From positions 1 through 9,245 of the forward strand of contig JAFOXT010000223.1 of NCBI GenBank assembly GCA_017425745.1: DNA of 9,245 nucleotides. Reading direction: 5' to 3'. The notes under the pieces are model-generated. The model made no database searches, was not told the DNA's origin, and saw only the letters and a program-made list of their open reading frames with translations. The position numbers and the translations under genes were made by a program. Of the stretch, positions 1 through 7,031 are shown piece by piece (within the stretch, counting starts at the first letter, position 1; every line of letters starts with the position of its first letter). Origin of the DNA: Clostridia bacterium. Lineage in GTDB: Bacteria > Bacillota > Clostridia > Oscillospirales > Acutalibacteraceae.

Positions 1-1237
1 GAAAATCATTAGCAAAATCCTGAATTTCCCACTGGGCTCTTGTGCATGATCTAAGACGGAAGAAAAGAAGCATTTCTCTTGCGTTCATTGTTGTTACAAT
101 ATCAAGAGTATTACCGCTGAGCACACAGTAAATAAGCACGCTGTCGCTGTATCCTTCGCCCTTAAGATAAGTGTAGAGCTTTTTCATGTCACTGAAGGCT
201 TCACAGTAGATTTCAAGAAGCTTTGAATCAGCCTTTACGGTTTCGGGAATGATGTAATTTTCTCTGCTCGTTTCAATAAGATTAGGTATGCAGATGTTCT
301 GCATTCTGTGTCTTGCAAAGTGAGTGAGGCAGGAGAGTGAAACTCCGTTGAAGCGAACTGTACAGTTATACGCTTCAAGAGCTCTGGGCCTTGAGGAAGA
401 CACAACTGCTGAAAGCACTTCCTTAAGCTTTCCGTCGGCACTGAGAGCTTTCTCAGCTTCAAGGGTGCTGATGTTATATTTTTCAATAATTGCTGTCTTT
501 GCAATGTTCATTTCACCGTCGAGAGAATATGAAAGAATTTCACAAAGCCCAGCACTTTCATTTTTGTCTTTTTCTGCAGAATCAATAGTGAAATCATAGC
601 CGTCGCTATACTTTTCTGCGCGTGCTTCAAAGTCTGTAAAAAGACCGGGAGCAATTTTACGGCAGTCCTCTAAAAGTGAAAGACCGAGATCATAAATCTC
701 CTTGATTTTTTTGCCTCTGCCGTAAAGCATTGCAGTAATCACGCGTACAAGCTCTCTGCCGTTAAGTGAACAGTAGAAATTACTGTAGAAGCAGTAGGGC
801 AGAACAAAACGGGCATCCTCCTTGGGAACACCGCTTTCGGTAAGACTTGCATAAGCAGCAAAAAGCTTGTCCATTGTTTTAACATATTCAGTCTTGTGAG
901 CTTCAGATGAAAATTCAGGAACAAGATAGCCTGATGAACTGAAATCAACATAACGGCGTGACTTTACGGTAAATGAAGCAAGTCTGAATTCAATCATAAA
1001 CTGCTCAACAACAACGGACACGTTTTCAAAAGCAAGGTTGAAGAAAATATGCTCAACCGTTGAAGTGTGACCTGATTTTGTAACCTTGTTGATGAGGTTT
1101 GCGTTTTTCTCTTTATCGTGTGAACGTTCAAAAATTTCGAGCGCGGTTCCGTTTTGTGTAGAAATTCTTCCTGAGGCAGCACACACCTCTTCATCGCAGT
1201 TTGTAACACCAATTACAAAAACTCCGTTTTTAAGCAT
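1..1237 (-). CDS. thyX: Two-domain ThyX-like FAD-dependent thymidylate synthase (3' end cut off by window edge)
   Basis: Translating the minus strand from the ATG at 1237 gives 412 uninterrupted codons that run off the left edge. ThyX makes dTMP from dUMP with methylene-THF, NADPH and FAD, and releases THF directly. Two ThyX-like halves are visible. The N half has GHTSTVEH (56-63), then EFR (83-85) where ThyX has RHR, followed by a kept Ser93 and RRY (94-96), and an AR-x-VLP element (142-147). The C half has an intact RHR (309-311) and the terminal block LRSCTRAQWEI (395-405), including Arg396, which corresponds to the dUMP-binding arginine. It lacks the GHxSxxEH element and the RY after RHR. 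A normal ThyX is about 220-250 residues with one domain, so this is a tandem form. The start is supported by AGGAAG about 8 nt upstream and a promoter at 1275-1303. ThyX family membership is strong; catalytic activity is inferred. Confidence 0.85.
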   Translation of the reverse strand, partial: MLKNGVFVIGVTNCDEEVCAASGRISTQNGTALEIFERSHDKEKNANLINKVTKSGHTSTVEHIFFNLAFENVSVVVEQFMIEFRLASFTVKSRRYVDFSSSGYLVPEFSSEAHKTEYVKTMDKLFAAYASLTESGVPKEDARFVLPYCFYSNFYCSLNGRELVRVITAMLYGRGKKIKEIYDLGLSLLEDCRKIAPGLFTDFEARAEKYSDGYDFTIDSAEKDKNESAGLCEILSYSLDGEMNIAKTAIIEKYNISTLEAEKALSADGKLKEVLSAVVSSSRPRALEAYNCTVRFNGVSLSCLTHFARHRMQNICIPNLIETSRENYIIPETVKADSKLLEIYCEAFSDMKKLYTYLKGEGYSDSVLIYCVLSGNTLDIVTTMNAREMLLFFRLRSCTRAQWEIQDFANDF

Positions 1238-1274
1238 TTCTTCACTTCCTTTCGAATTTAATTCAATCTTTATA

Positions 1275-1303
1275 ATTTTACATTCCAAAGGCGGTTTTGT
1301 CAA
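1275..1303 (-). promoter_or_regulatory. Vegetative (sigma-A type) promoter for thyX
   Basis: On the minus strand a perfect -35 TTGACA (1303-1298) is followed after exactly 17 bp by TAAAAT (1280-1275), one mismatch from the consensus -10. Transcription would begin near 1268, giving a leader of about 30 nt before the thyX ATG at 1237. That leader has no room for a riboswitch. This is read from sequence only. Confidence 0.7.
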
Positions 1304-1417
1304 CAATCTAATTGTAAATTTACGGTGCTCAGTGGGTCTTTTTAAGACTAAAACTATAAATACCCTAAAAATTAAGAAAAACTTTAGATTTTTTACGGAT
1401 TTTTTTGCCGAAAATCA

Positions 1418-1446
1418 TTGATAATTATATATATATTTGCTATAAT
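1418..1446 (+). promoter_or_regulatory. Extended -10 vegetative promoter for the eight-gene operon
   Basis: TTGATA (1418-1423), a 17-bp spacer, then a perfect TATAAT (1441-1446) preceded by an extended -10 TG (1438-1439). Transcription would start near 1453, about 32 nt before the cupin start codon. No comparable promoter was found between the downstream genes, so this is the likely main promoter for everything up to hprK. Several A and T tracts lie just upstream (1339-1414) and could act as an UP element. Confidence 0.78.
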
Positions 1447-1470
1447 TTCAAAGAATGTAAAATAATATTC

Positions 1471-1475
1471 AGGAG
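1471..1475 (+). promoter_or_regulatory. Ribosome binding site deciding the cupin start
   Basis: AGGAG lies 9 nt before the ATG at 1485 but only 3 nt before the in-frame ATG at 1479. The spacing favours 1485 as the real start. Confidence 0.6.
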
Positions 1476-1484
1476 CTGATGAAA

Positions 1485-1835
1485 ATGATTAAAGTCAAAA
1501 GCGAAATGATTACAGAAAAAAGAGAGAATATGAGAGGCGGCGACGGTGTTGTTGCTATTACAAACATTCTCGAAAAAGGTGAGTATAAGGGTGCCGCAAG
1601 ACTTCTCGGCACAATTACTCTTGAGCCCGGCTCATCAATCGGCGCTCATGTTCACGAAAACGAAGAAGAGGTGTTCTATATCATCAAGGGCACTGCTACC
1701 TATAACGACAACGGCGAAACAAAAATTCTGAATGAAGGTGACAGCTGTATCTGTCTTGGCGGCGAAACTCATTCAATTGCTAACCGTGAAGCAGAAGGAG
1801 ATCTTGTTCTCTTTGCTGCAATTCTCACATACTAA
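1485..1835 (+). CDS. Small single-domain cupin protein
   Basis: A 116-residue protein that is one cupin barrel. Cupin motif 1 fits H55-x-H57-x4-E62-x6-G69, and motif 2 fits G85...G92-G93-x2-H96-x3-N100, with Leu91 where the usual proline sits. The three histidines and the glutamate are the standard metal ligands of the family, so a bound divalent metal is likely. Substrate and reaction cannot be told from sequence: Cupin_2 proteins include isomerases, dioxygenases and sugar- or ligand-binding proteins. It is the first gene after the promoter at 1418-1446, and its stop lies 9 bp before dTMP kinase, so the two are cotranscribed. An alternative start at 1479 adds only Met-Lys and has poor ribosome-site spacing. 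There is no signal peptide, so it should be cytoplasmic. Confidence 0.88.
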   Translation: MIKVKSEMITEKRENMRGGDGVVAITNILEKGEYKGAARLLGTITLEPGSSIGAHVHENEEEVFYIIKGTATYNDNGETKILNEGDSCICLGGETHSIANREAEGDLVLFAAILTY

Positions 1836-1844
1836 GGTGAATTT

Positions 1845-2510
1845 ATGGGAAAGATAATTGTTATTGAAGGTCTTGATGCAAGCGGTAAGGATACTCAGTC
1901 AAGACTTTTGCAGGAAAGGCTCAATAGAGAGGGCTACGAAACCTATAAGCTTGACTTGCCTTACTACAACGACCCTTCAAGTACACTTGTGAAGATGTAT
2001 CTCGGTGGTGAATTAGGGGACAAGCCTTCAGATGTCAATGCGTATGCTGCGTCAACCTTTTATGCCGTTGACCGATATGCAAGCTTTAAAAAGCATTGGC
2101 AGCAGGAATATGAAAGTGACAAAATTATTGTTGCTAACCGATACACAACCTCAAACGCCTCACATCAGATGACAAAGCTCAGTGAGGATGAATGGGACAG
2201 TTACCTTCAGTGGCTTTTTGAGTTCGAGTATAAAAAAATGGGTATCCCTGAGCCTGACTGTGTAATCTTCCTTGATATGCCTGTTGAAATTTCGCAGAAG
2301 CTTCTTATGAAGCGATATGAAGGTGACAGTGCGAAAAAGGATGTGCACGAAAGAGATGTAGAGTACCTTAAGGCTTGTCACAAGGCTGCAGCTTATGCAA
2401 GCAGAAAGCTTAACTGGAATGTTATTCTCTGCGGTGAAAACGGTGAGCCCTTCAGCTTCGAGTACATATCCCAAAAGGTTTATGACTCTGTAAAAAAGGA
2501 GATTCTCTGA
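1845..2510 (+). CDS. tmk: Thymidylate (dTMP) kinase
   Basis: A 221-residue P-loop kinase, near the usual 200-220 for bacterial dTMP kinase. It would phosphorylate dTMP to dTDP with ATP in the cytoplasm. The P-loop is GLDASGKDT (9-17): the residue after Lys15 is Asp, with Thr17 one place later. D76-R77 and the NRYTTSNASHQ segment (98-108) match the nucleotide-binding DR and the DRY-x2-S-x2-AYQ region, with Asn for the first Asp. Lys156, Arg157 and a charged segment to about 170 fit the LID. The core strand before the LID reads CVIFLDMP (139-146). AAGGTGA, overlapping the cupin stop, serves as ribosome site. Divergent from thyX, it would use the ThyX product. A related deoxynucleoside or deoxynucleotide kinase activity is the main alternative, given the altered motifs. 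Confidence 0.82.
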   Translation: MGKIIVIEGLDASGKDTQSRLLQERLNREGYETYKLDLPYYNDPSSTLVKMYLGGELGDKPSDVNAYAASTFYAVDRYASFKKHWQQEYESDKIIVANRYTTSNASHQMTKLSEDEWDSYLQWLFEFEYKKMGIPEPDCVIFLDMPVEISQKLLMKRYEGDSAKKDVHERDVEYLKACHKAAAYASRKLNWNVILCGENGEPFSFEYISQKVYDSVKKEIL

Positions 2511-2511
2511 A

Positions 2512-3399
2512 ATGCAACAGTTTCACATGGTGACACTCGAAGATAAGGACTGGATTAACGGAATTTTTAAAAAGCAGAAAAGACTTCCCTGTGAATACAG
2601 CTTCGGTAACATTTTTACCTACACTGCAAAGTTCCCGATTTATGTTACAAATATTGACGGCTGTTTCCTGAGTAAATGCGTCATTGACGGAAAGAGCATA
2701 TACTGCTTCCCGAGAGGTGACGGTGACACTAAAAAAGCGATTGATTTTGCAATTGAGGATGCAGAGAAAGACGGCCAGAAATGCAGATTTTTTGCAATGG
2801 CCGAAAAGGATAAGGAGTTTCTGCTTTCCGAGTATCCCGACAGATTTGAAATTTTTGAAGACCGTGATGGTATGGACTACGTCTATAACTCAGAGGATCT
2901 GATAAATCTTAAAGGCAAGAAATATCAGCCCAAGAGAAACCATATCTCATTTTTTGAAAAGACTTATCATTGGGAATACGAGAGTATGAACGGTGAAAAT
3001 GTTCACGAATGTGTTGAAATGAGCGAAAACTGGCTTTACCAGAGTGCTCATACAGATAAATCTGACCTTGAGGATGAGCTTGAAATCATCAGAAAGGTTG
3101 CAGATAATTTTGACGCTCTTGACTACAAGGGCGGAATAATCAGAATTGACGGAGAGATTATTGCTTACGCAATGGGTCAGGAGCTTACAGAGGATACCTT
3201 CTGTGTGCATTTTGAAAAGGCATATCCCGGAATCCGCGGAGCCTATCCCATAATCAACCGTGAATTCGTTAAAAATGAGCTTTCGTCTTATCGCTATATT
3301 GACCGTGAGGACGATGTAGGCTCAGAAAATCTCAGAAAGGCAAAGCTTTCATACTATCCTGCGTTTTTGATTGAGGAGTATGAAGCTGAACTTAAATAA
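2512..3399 (+). CDS. DUF2156 protein (phosphatidylglycerol lysyltransferase C-terminal-like domain)
   Basis: A soluble 295-residue protein of the DUF2156/LPG_synthase_C family, which has a tandem GNAT-like fold. Recognisable blocks are the DYVYN...LKGKKYQPKRNH segment (122-144), HFEKAYPGIRGAYPIINREF (233-252) and YIDREDDVG...LRKAKLSYYP (262-283), all typical of the clostridial members. In MprF the related domain moves lysine from tRNA to phosphatidylglycerol, but this protein has no flippase membrane segments, so that function should not be carried over. An acyl- or aminoacyl-transfer reaction is plausible but unproven. The ATG is one base after the tmk stop, with AAGGAG (2496-2501) inside the end of tmk, and the next gene begins directly at its stop. 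Confidence 0.82.
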   Translation: MQQFHMVTLEDKDWINGIFKKQKRLPCEYSFGNIFTYTAKFPIYVTNIDGCFLSKCVIDGKSIYCFPRGDGDTKKAIDFAIEDAEKDGQKCRFFAMAEKDKEFLLSEYPDRFEIFEDRDGMDYVYNSEDLINLKGKKYQPKRNHISFFEKTYHWEYESMNGENVHECVEMSENWLYQSAHTDKSDLEDELEIIRKVADNFDALDYKGGIIRIDGEIIAYAMGQELTEDTFCVHFEKAYPGIRGAYPIINREFVKNELSSYRYIDREDDVGSENLRKAKLSYYPAFLIEEYEAELK

Positions 3400-4218
3400 A
3401 TGCTTTTAAGTGCTGAACAGAAAAATAATGAGGAAATTAAAAATCAGCTTGTAAATCTCTGGTGTGAGGTTTTTTCTGACAGTGAGGAATATGTGAGACT
3501 TATTCTTCCTTTTCTTCCTTTTTTTGACTGCTATGCAGTTTTTGAAAAAGAGGAGATTGTTTCGGCAATGTATCTTCTTCCCTCTGAAATAAAGATTGGT
3601 GAAAAGCTTTATAAGGGCAGATATCTCTATGCTGCTGCAACCAAGGAGAAAAGCAGAAAAAACGGATATATGAGTCTTCTTATTAACGAGGCAATTGATA
3701 CACTGAAGGATAAAGCCGACTTTATTTCCCTTGTTCCCGCAAACGACGGACTTTATTCCTATTATGCCCGTTTCGGTTTTGAAAGTGCTATGTATAACTA
3801 TGTGACAAAGCTTACCTGTGACGGTGAGTGCAATTTATCAGACGTTAAGGCTCTTAAGGCTGAAGAGGTGAATACTCTCAGAAAAAACTGCTTCAGCTGT
3901 GCGCACCACTTTACAGATAAAACTATGGAATATGCACTTGATTGCTACAGATTTTTCGGTTCAGAGTTTCTTGAAAGAATGGGAAAAGCATTTCTTTATG
4001 CTGAGGATGAAAACACTGTTTACGAGGGTTTGTTTGAATCTTCTGAAAGGGAGAAATATTTATCCTTTCTGAAAGAAACCTTTAAAGGTGAAACAGAGGT
4101 TATTTCAGCTTTCAGGCTGAATGAAGCTTCAGAAAAAACAAGGTGCGGAATGGTTAAAGCCTTTAATTCCGCCTTGCAGAATGAAAAAGAAATTTATATG
4201 AATCATACACTTATGTAA
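3400..4218 (+). CDS. GNAT-family N-acetyltransferase
   Basis: A 272-residue protein with a GNAT acetyltransferase core in its N half. The strand YLYAAAT (75-81) leads into the acetyl-CoA pyrophosphate loop KSRKNGY (84-90), a form of the R/Q-x2-G-x-G/A motif, then the helix MSLLINEAI. Motif B reads SLVPAND (110-116), followed by YYARFGFE (121-128), the usual end of the core. Residues about 140-272 form a C-terminal extension I cannot assign; the layout recalls Eis-like two-part acetyltransferases. Substrate unknown. The ATG follows the stop of the preceding gene directly (TAAATG), and no good Shine-Dalgarno lies at proper distance, so translation is probably coupled to the DUF2156 gene. Confidence 0.82.
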   Translation: MLLSAEQKNNEEIKNQLVNLWCEVFSDSEEYVRLILPFLPFFDCYAVFEKEEIVSAMYLLPSEIKIGEKLYKGRYLYAAATKEKSRKNGYMSLLINEAIDTLKDKADFISLVPANDGLYSYYARFGFESAMYNYVTKLTCDGECNLSDVKALKAEEVNTLRKNCFSCAHHFTDKTMEYALDCYRFFGSEFLERMGKAFLYAEDENTVYEGLFESSEREKYLSFLKETFKGETEVISAFRLNEASEKTRCGMVKAFNSALQNEKEIYMNHTLM

Positions 4219-4232
4219 AGGAGATTTAAGCT

Positions 4233-4775
4233 ATGGTGTACTGTTTTCTTGCAAACGGCTTTGAAGAAATTGAAGCTCTTGCAACTGTTGATATTCTCAG
4301 AAGAGCCGGTATAGAGGTTCTTACAGTAGGCGTAGATGAGGATGTTATTATAGGTTCACATCAGATTCCTGTGCTTGCAGATATAAGAGAAGGCGGAGTA
4401 AAGCTTGACGATTCTCTTGAAGCTGTTATTCTTCCAGGCGGTATGCCCGGAACAATCAACCTTCAGAAAAGCAGTTGTGTTCAGAAGGCAATTGATTTTG
4501 CTCTGGAGAACAACAAATATCTCTGTGCAATCTGTGCAGCACCGCTTATTCTCGGACATAAGGAAATTCTTAAAGATAAAAAGGCAACCTGTTATCCCGG
4601 CTTCGAGGCTGATCTTAAAGGTGCAGATGTTACAGGTGGCTATGTTGAAGCAGACGGCAAGGTAATTACTGCAAAGGGCGCAGGCGTTGCAATTGACTTT
4701 GCGCTTAAAATTACAGAAATGCTCAAGGATAAAAAGACAGCAGATGATATAAACGCATCAATTCAGTCAAAATGA
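4233..4775 (+). CDS. DJ-1/PfpI family protein (DJ-1/YajL subgroup)
   Basis: A 180-residue protein matching the DJ-1 subgroup in length and motifs. GFEEIEA (9-15) carries the glutamate (Glu14) that pairs with the reactive cysteine. LPGG is at 67-70, and the nucleophile elbow AICAAP has Cys101, equivalent to Cys106 of human DJ-1. YPGFE (121-125) and a C-terminal TAKGAGVAIDFAL block (146-158) are also typical. Family members are linked to oxidative-stress protection, glyoxalase or deglycase activity, and chaperone roles; the exact role here is open. The older protease and ThiJ labels are not supported. AAAGGAG before the ATG gives a good ribosome site. The stop overlaps the next start as ATGA. 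Confidence 0.9.
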   Translation: MVYCFLANGFEEIEALATVDILRRAGIEVLTVGVDEDVIIGSHQIPVLADIREGGVKLDDSLEAVILPGGMPGTINLQKSSCVQKAIDFALENNKYLCAICAAPLILGHKEILKDKKATCYPGFEADLKGADVTGGYVEADGKVITAKGAGVAIDFALKITEMLKDKKTADDINASIQSK

Positions 4776-5338
4776 GCCTTATAAAAGACCAACTCAGAAA
4801 AGAAATCAGGCTGAAAAGCAGTACTTACAGATGCAAAGAGAAGGAAGAAAAAATAGCAGAGCATCTTATTGAAAGTCCGCTTTTTATTGAGGCTGATACG
4901 GTGTTTCTTTATGCAGCGTTGAAGAGTGAAATTTCCGTTGATAAAATTGCTTATCAAGCTGAAAAACTCGGCAAAAAAACTGCCTTTCCATTCTGTGAGG
5001 ACAGAAACGGCGAGATGAAGTTTTATTTTACTGAGCTAAGTAAGCTAAAAGAGGGAATGTACGGAATCAGAGAGCCTGATAAAAAAATCTGCGAAGAAGC
5101 ATTTTTTACCGAAAAATCTCTTTGTATAGTACCGGGTCTTGCCTTTTCAAAAAAAGGTGAAAGGCTTGGTAAGGGTAAAGGCTACTACGACAGATTTCTG
5201 ATGCAGTTCAGCGGTAAAACTGTGGGTGTAAGCCTTGAAGAGACGGTTTATGAAAGCATTCCCACGGAAAAGCATGATATAAAAATTGATTATCTCGTAA
5301 CAGAGAACAAGATATATAAAACAAGTAAGGAGGAGTAA
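4772..5338 (+). CDS. 5-formyltetrahydrofolate cyclo-ligase (5,10-methenyl-THF synthetase)
   Basis: A 188-residue protein of normal length for the family. It converts 5-formyl-THF to 5,10-methenyl-THF with ATP in the cytoplasm, clearing an inhibitory folate and refilling the one-carbon pool. The N-terminal Lys/Arg helix (K5, R9) fits the ATP site; YGIREP (97-102) and the long signature PGLAFS...G-x-RLGKGKGYYDRF (121-142) are diagnostic; P164...HD (168-169) and the DYLVTE strand (173-178) close the fold. The start overlaps the DJ-1 stop (ATGA) without a clear Shine-Dalgarno, so translation is probably coupled. It links functionally to ThyX through methylene-THF. Confidence 0.93.
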   Translation: MSLIKDQLRKEIRLKSSTYRCKEKEEKIAEHLIESPLFIEADTVFLYAALKSEISVDKIAYQAEKLGKKTAFPFCEDRNGEMKFYFTELSKLKEGMYGIREPDKKICEEAFFTEKSLCIVPGLAFSKKGERLGKGKGYYDRFLMQFSGKTVGVSLEETVYESIPTEKHDIKIDYLVTENKIYKTSKEE

Positions 5339-5339
5339 T

Positions 5340-7031
5340 ATGGACGACCGTTTTTATTCAGAAGGAACAAGCATGAACAAGGCTGATTCCTCTAAAGGAA
5401 ATCCTCAGAGCTCTGATAAAATTTCAAAAAAGGGAGATTTCAGTGTAAACATCAAGTCAGATGAACCTGTAGCAAAAAAGCCTCAGAAAAAGTTTGAGGT
5501 GCACATTTCTGACTTTGAAAGCTTTGCAGAGGTTCCCGAATACAGACCCTACGGTCAGAAGGAAAGCGTAAAGCCGGCTGAAGCACCCGTAAATCAAAGC
5601 AGACCTAAGGCTGAAAATGTACAGCCTAAAAAGGCTCCTGCAAATAACGATTTCGGCGGTACAATGGTTTTCAACACCAAAAAGGCCGCACCGAAAAGTG
5701 CCGCTCCCTCAAGACCTCAGGGCAGAGCAGCTGCACCTACCGGAGCAAACGCAAAAAGAGCGCCTCAGCCAAGAAAGGCTGCGCCTAAAAGTGTACCCTT
5801 ATCTGCTGAAAAGCCTGCAAAGGCTGTAAATAAGCCTCAGAAAAGCAGAGCTAAAAAGCCTGAGCTTCCCAAAACAAAGGCTCAGAAGGCAAGAGAGGAA
5901 AGCAGATATAACTTTGTAAAGGGTCTTCTTGCGCTTTGCGTATGCGTTACCTTTATAACAATGCTTACAGTTACAGTGTCATCTGTTGCTCTTGCAACTA
6001 TCAATGATATTCTTGCTATTAATAAAAGTGCTACAAATCCCGTTTCGGTTGAAATTCCTGCAGAAGCAGATTTTGAACAGGTATTCGATATTCTCAACGC
6101 AAACGGTCTTGTAAGACAGCCCATAGTTACAAAGCTTTTCCTTAAATTCAGACATTACGATGAAATCACAAAGAAGAATAAGGAAACAGGCGAATATTAC
6201 AAAGAGAAAATTCAGTACCAGGCAGGTAATTACTTCCTTGATATAAATTCAGGTATTGAAGCCAATATTGAGGAAATAATTGTTAGAAACAATTATGCAA
6301 AGGATACAGTGCGTCTTACCTTCCCTGAAGGCTGGTCAATTGCAAGAATCTTCAAGAAGATTGAAAGCAGTAACGTTTGTACTGCCGATAAGCTTTATGC
6401 AAACCTTGATATTGTAGGCAAGCAGTACAGCTTCATTAAGGAAATTGAGGCAGAATCAGGCAGATACCTCAAAGCTGAAGGCTATCTTTTCCCTGATACC
6501 TATGATTTCTATATCGGTGAAAACGCAAGCTCAGTTCTCAAAAAGCTTTTTGGTAACTTTGAATCAAGATGGACTGATGCTTATGAAGCTCAGCTTAAAA
6601 AGCTTGGTATGAGTATGGATGAGATTGTGACTATTGCTTCAATTATCCAGAGAGAGGCAAAAGACCACACACAGATGAAGGATATTTCCTCTGTTATCCA
6701 CAACAGACTCAAGGACAAAGCTACTTATCCCTCAATTGATATGAACTCAACAAAGGACTATGTTGTTTCAATGAAGGAGTTCAATCTCTTCAACGACTTC
6801 TACTATGACCTTTATCTTGAATCATACAATACCTATTCAAACGAAGGTCTTCCTCCCGGACCTATCTGCAGTCCCGGTAAGTCAGCAATAGAAGCGGCTC
6901 TCTTCCCGTCTGATACAGATTACCACTTCTTCTGCCACAGCGAAAGCGGAGATGTTTACTATGCAGTTACTGCTGCTGAGCATCAGGCAAACACAAACAA
7001 AATTATTTATGGCGGTTTAAACAATGACTGA
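5340..7031 (+). CDS. mltG: Endolytic peptidoglycan transglycosylase MltG with long cytoplasmic N-terminal region
   Basis: A 563-residue protein, longer than the roughly 340-360 residues of simple MltG because of its N terminus. Residues 1-190 are low complexity, rich in Lys, Ala and Pro, and probably disordered in the cytoplasm; K/R-K-A-A-P-K-S occurs twice (114-120, 145-151). One membrane helix spans about 193-222. The rest is the extracellular YceG domain: EGYLFPDTYDF (380-390), the catalytic block IASIIQREA with Glu439, HNRL (454-457), Asp467, YNTY (496-499) and GLPPGPICSPG (503-513). MltG cleaves nascent glycan strands at the membrane and sets strand length. Gln437 replaces the first Glu of the usual E-K/R-E, but the Glu aligning with E. 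coli Glu218 is kept. A strong AAGGAGG overlaps the previous stop. It overlaps the U32 gene by 8 nt. Confidence 0.92.
   Translation: MDDRFYSEGTSMNKADSSKGNPQSSDKISKKGDFSVNIKSDEPVAKKPQKKFEVHISDFESFAEVPEYRPYGQKESVKPAEAPVNQSRPKAENVQPKKAPANNDFGGTMVFNTKKAAPKSAAPSRPQGRAAAPTGANAKRAPQPRKAAPKSVPLSAEKPAKAVNKPQKSRAKKPELPKTKAQKAREESRYNFVKGLLALCVCVTFITMLTVTVSSVALATINDILAINKSATNPVSVEIPAEADFEQVFDILNANGLVRQPIVTKLFLKFRHYDEITKKNKETGEYYKEKIQYQAGNYFLDINSGIEANIEEIIVRNNYAKDTVRLTFPEGWSIARIFKKIESSNVCTADKLYANLDIVGKQYSFIKEIEAESGRYLKAEGYLFPDTYDFYIGENASSVLKKLFGNFESRWTDAYEAQLKKLGMSMDEIVTIASIIQREAKDHTQMKDISSVIHNRLKDKATYPSIDMNSTKDYVVSMKEFNLFNDFYYDLYLESYNTYSNEGLPPGPICSPGKSAIEAALFPSDTDYHFFCHSESGDVYYAVTAAEHQANTNKIIYGGLNND

Noticed and set aside
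235..504. Separate small minus-strand protein within 235-504.
   Set aside because: It is another frame of the same strand as the ThyX gene, whose frame is open throughout and carries the RHR motif region.
1314..1323. Ten-base perfect palindrome GTAAATTTAC near the thyX -35, as an operator.
   Set aside because: Several 10-bp palindromes are expected by chance in a 9-kb AT-rich window, and no second copy supports a regulator site.
1336..1348. Inverted repeat GTCTT-TTT-AAGAC, as a terminator or attenuator.
   Set aside because: Only a 5-bp AT-rich stem with a 3-nt loop, no following T run on either strand that fits, and it lies upstream of both predicted transcript starts.
1086..1421. Plus-strand open frame of 111 codons covering the start of thyX and the control region.
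   Set aside because: It is antisense to well-matched ThyX coding sequence, has no ribosome site, and runs through both promoters.
4233..4775. Labelling the DJ-1 protein as an intracellular protease or ThiJ.
   Set aside because: Length and the GFEEIEA and AICAAP motifs fit the DJ-1/YajL subgroup, for which neither label is supported.
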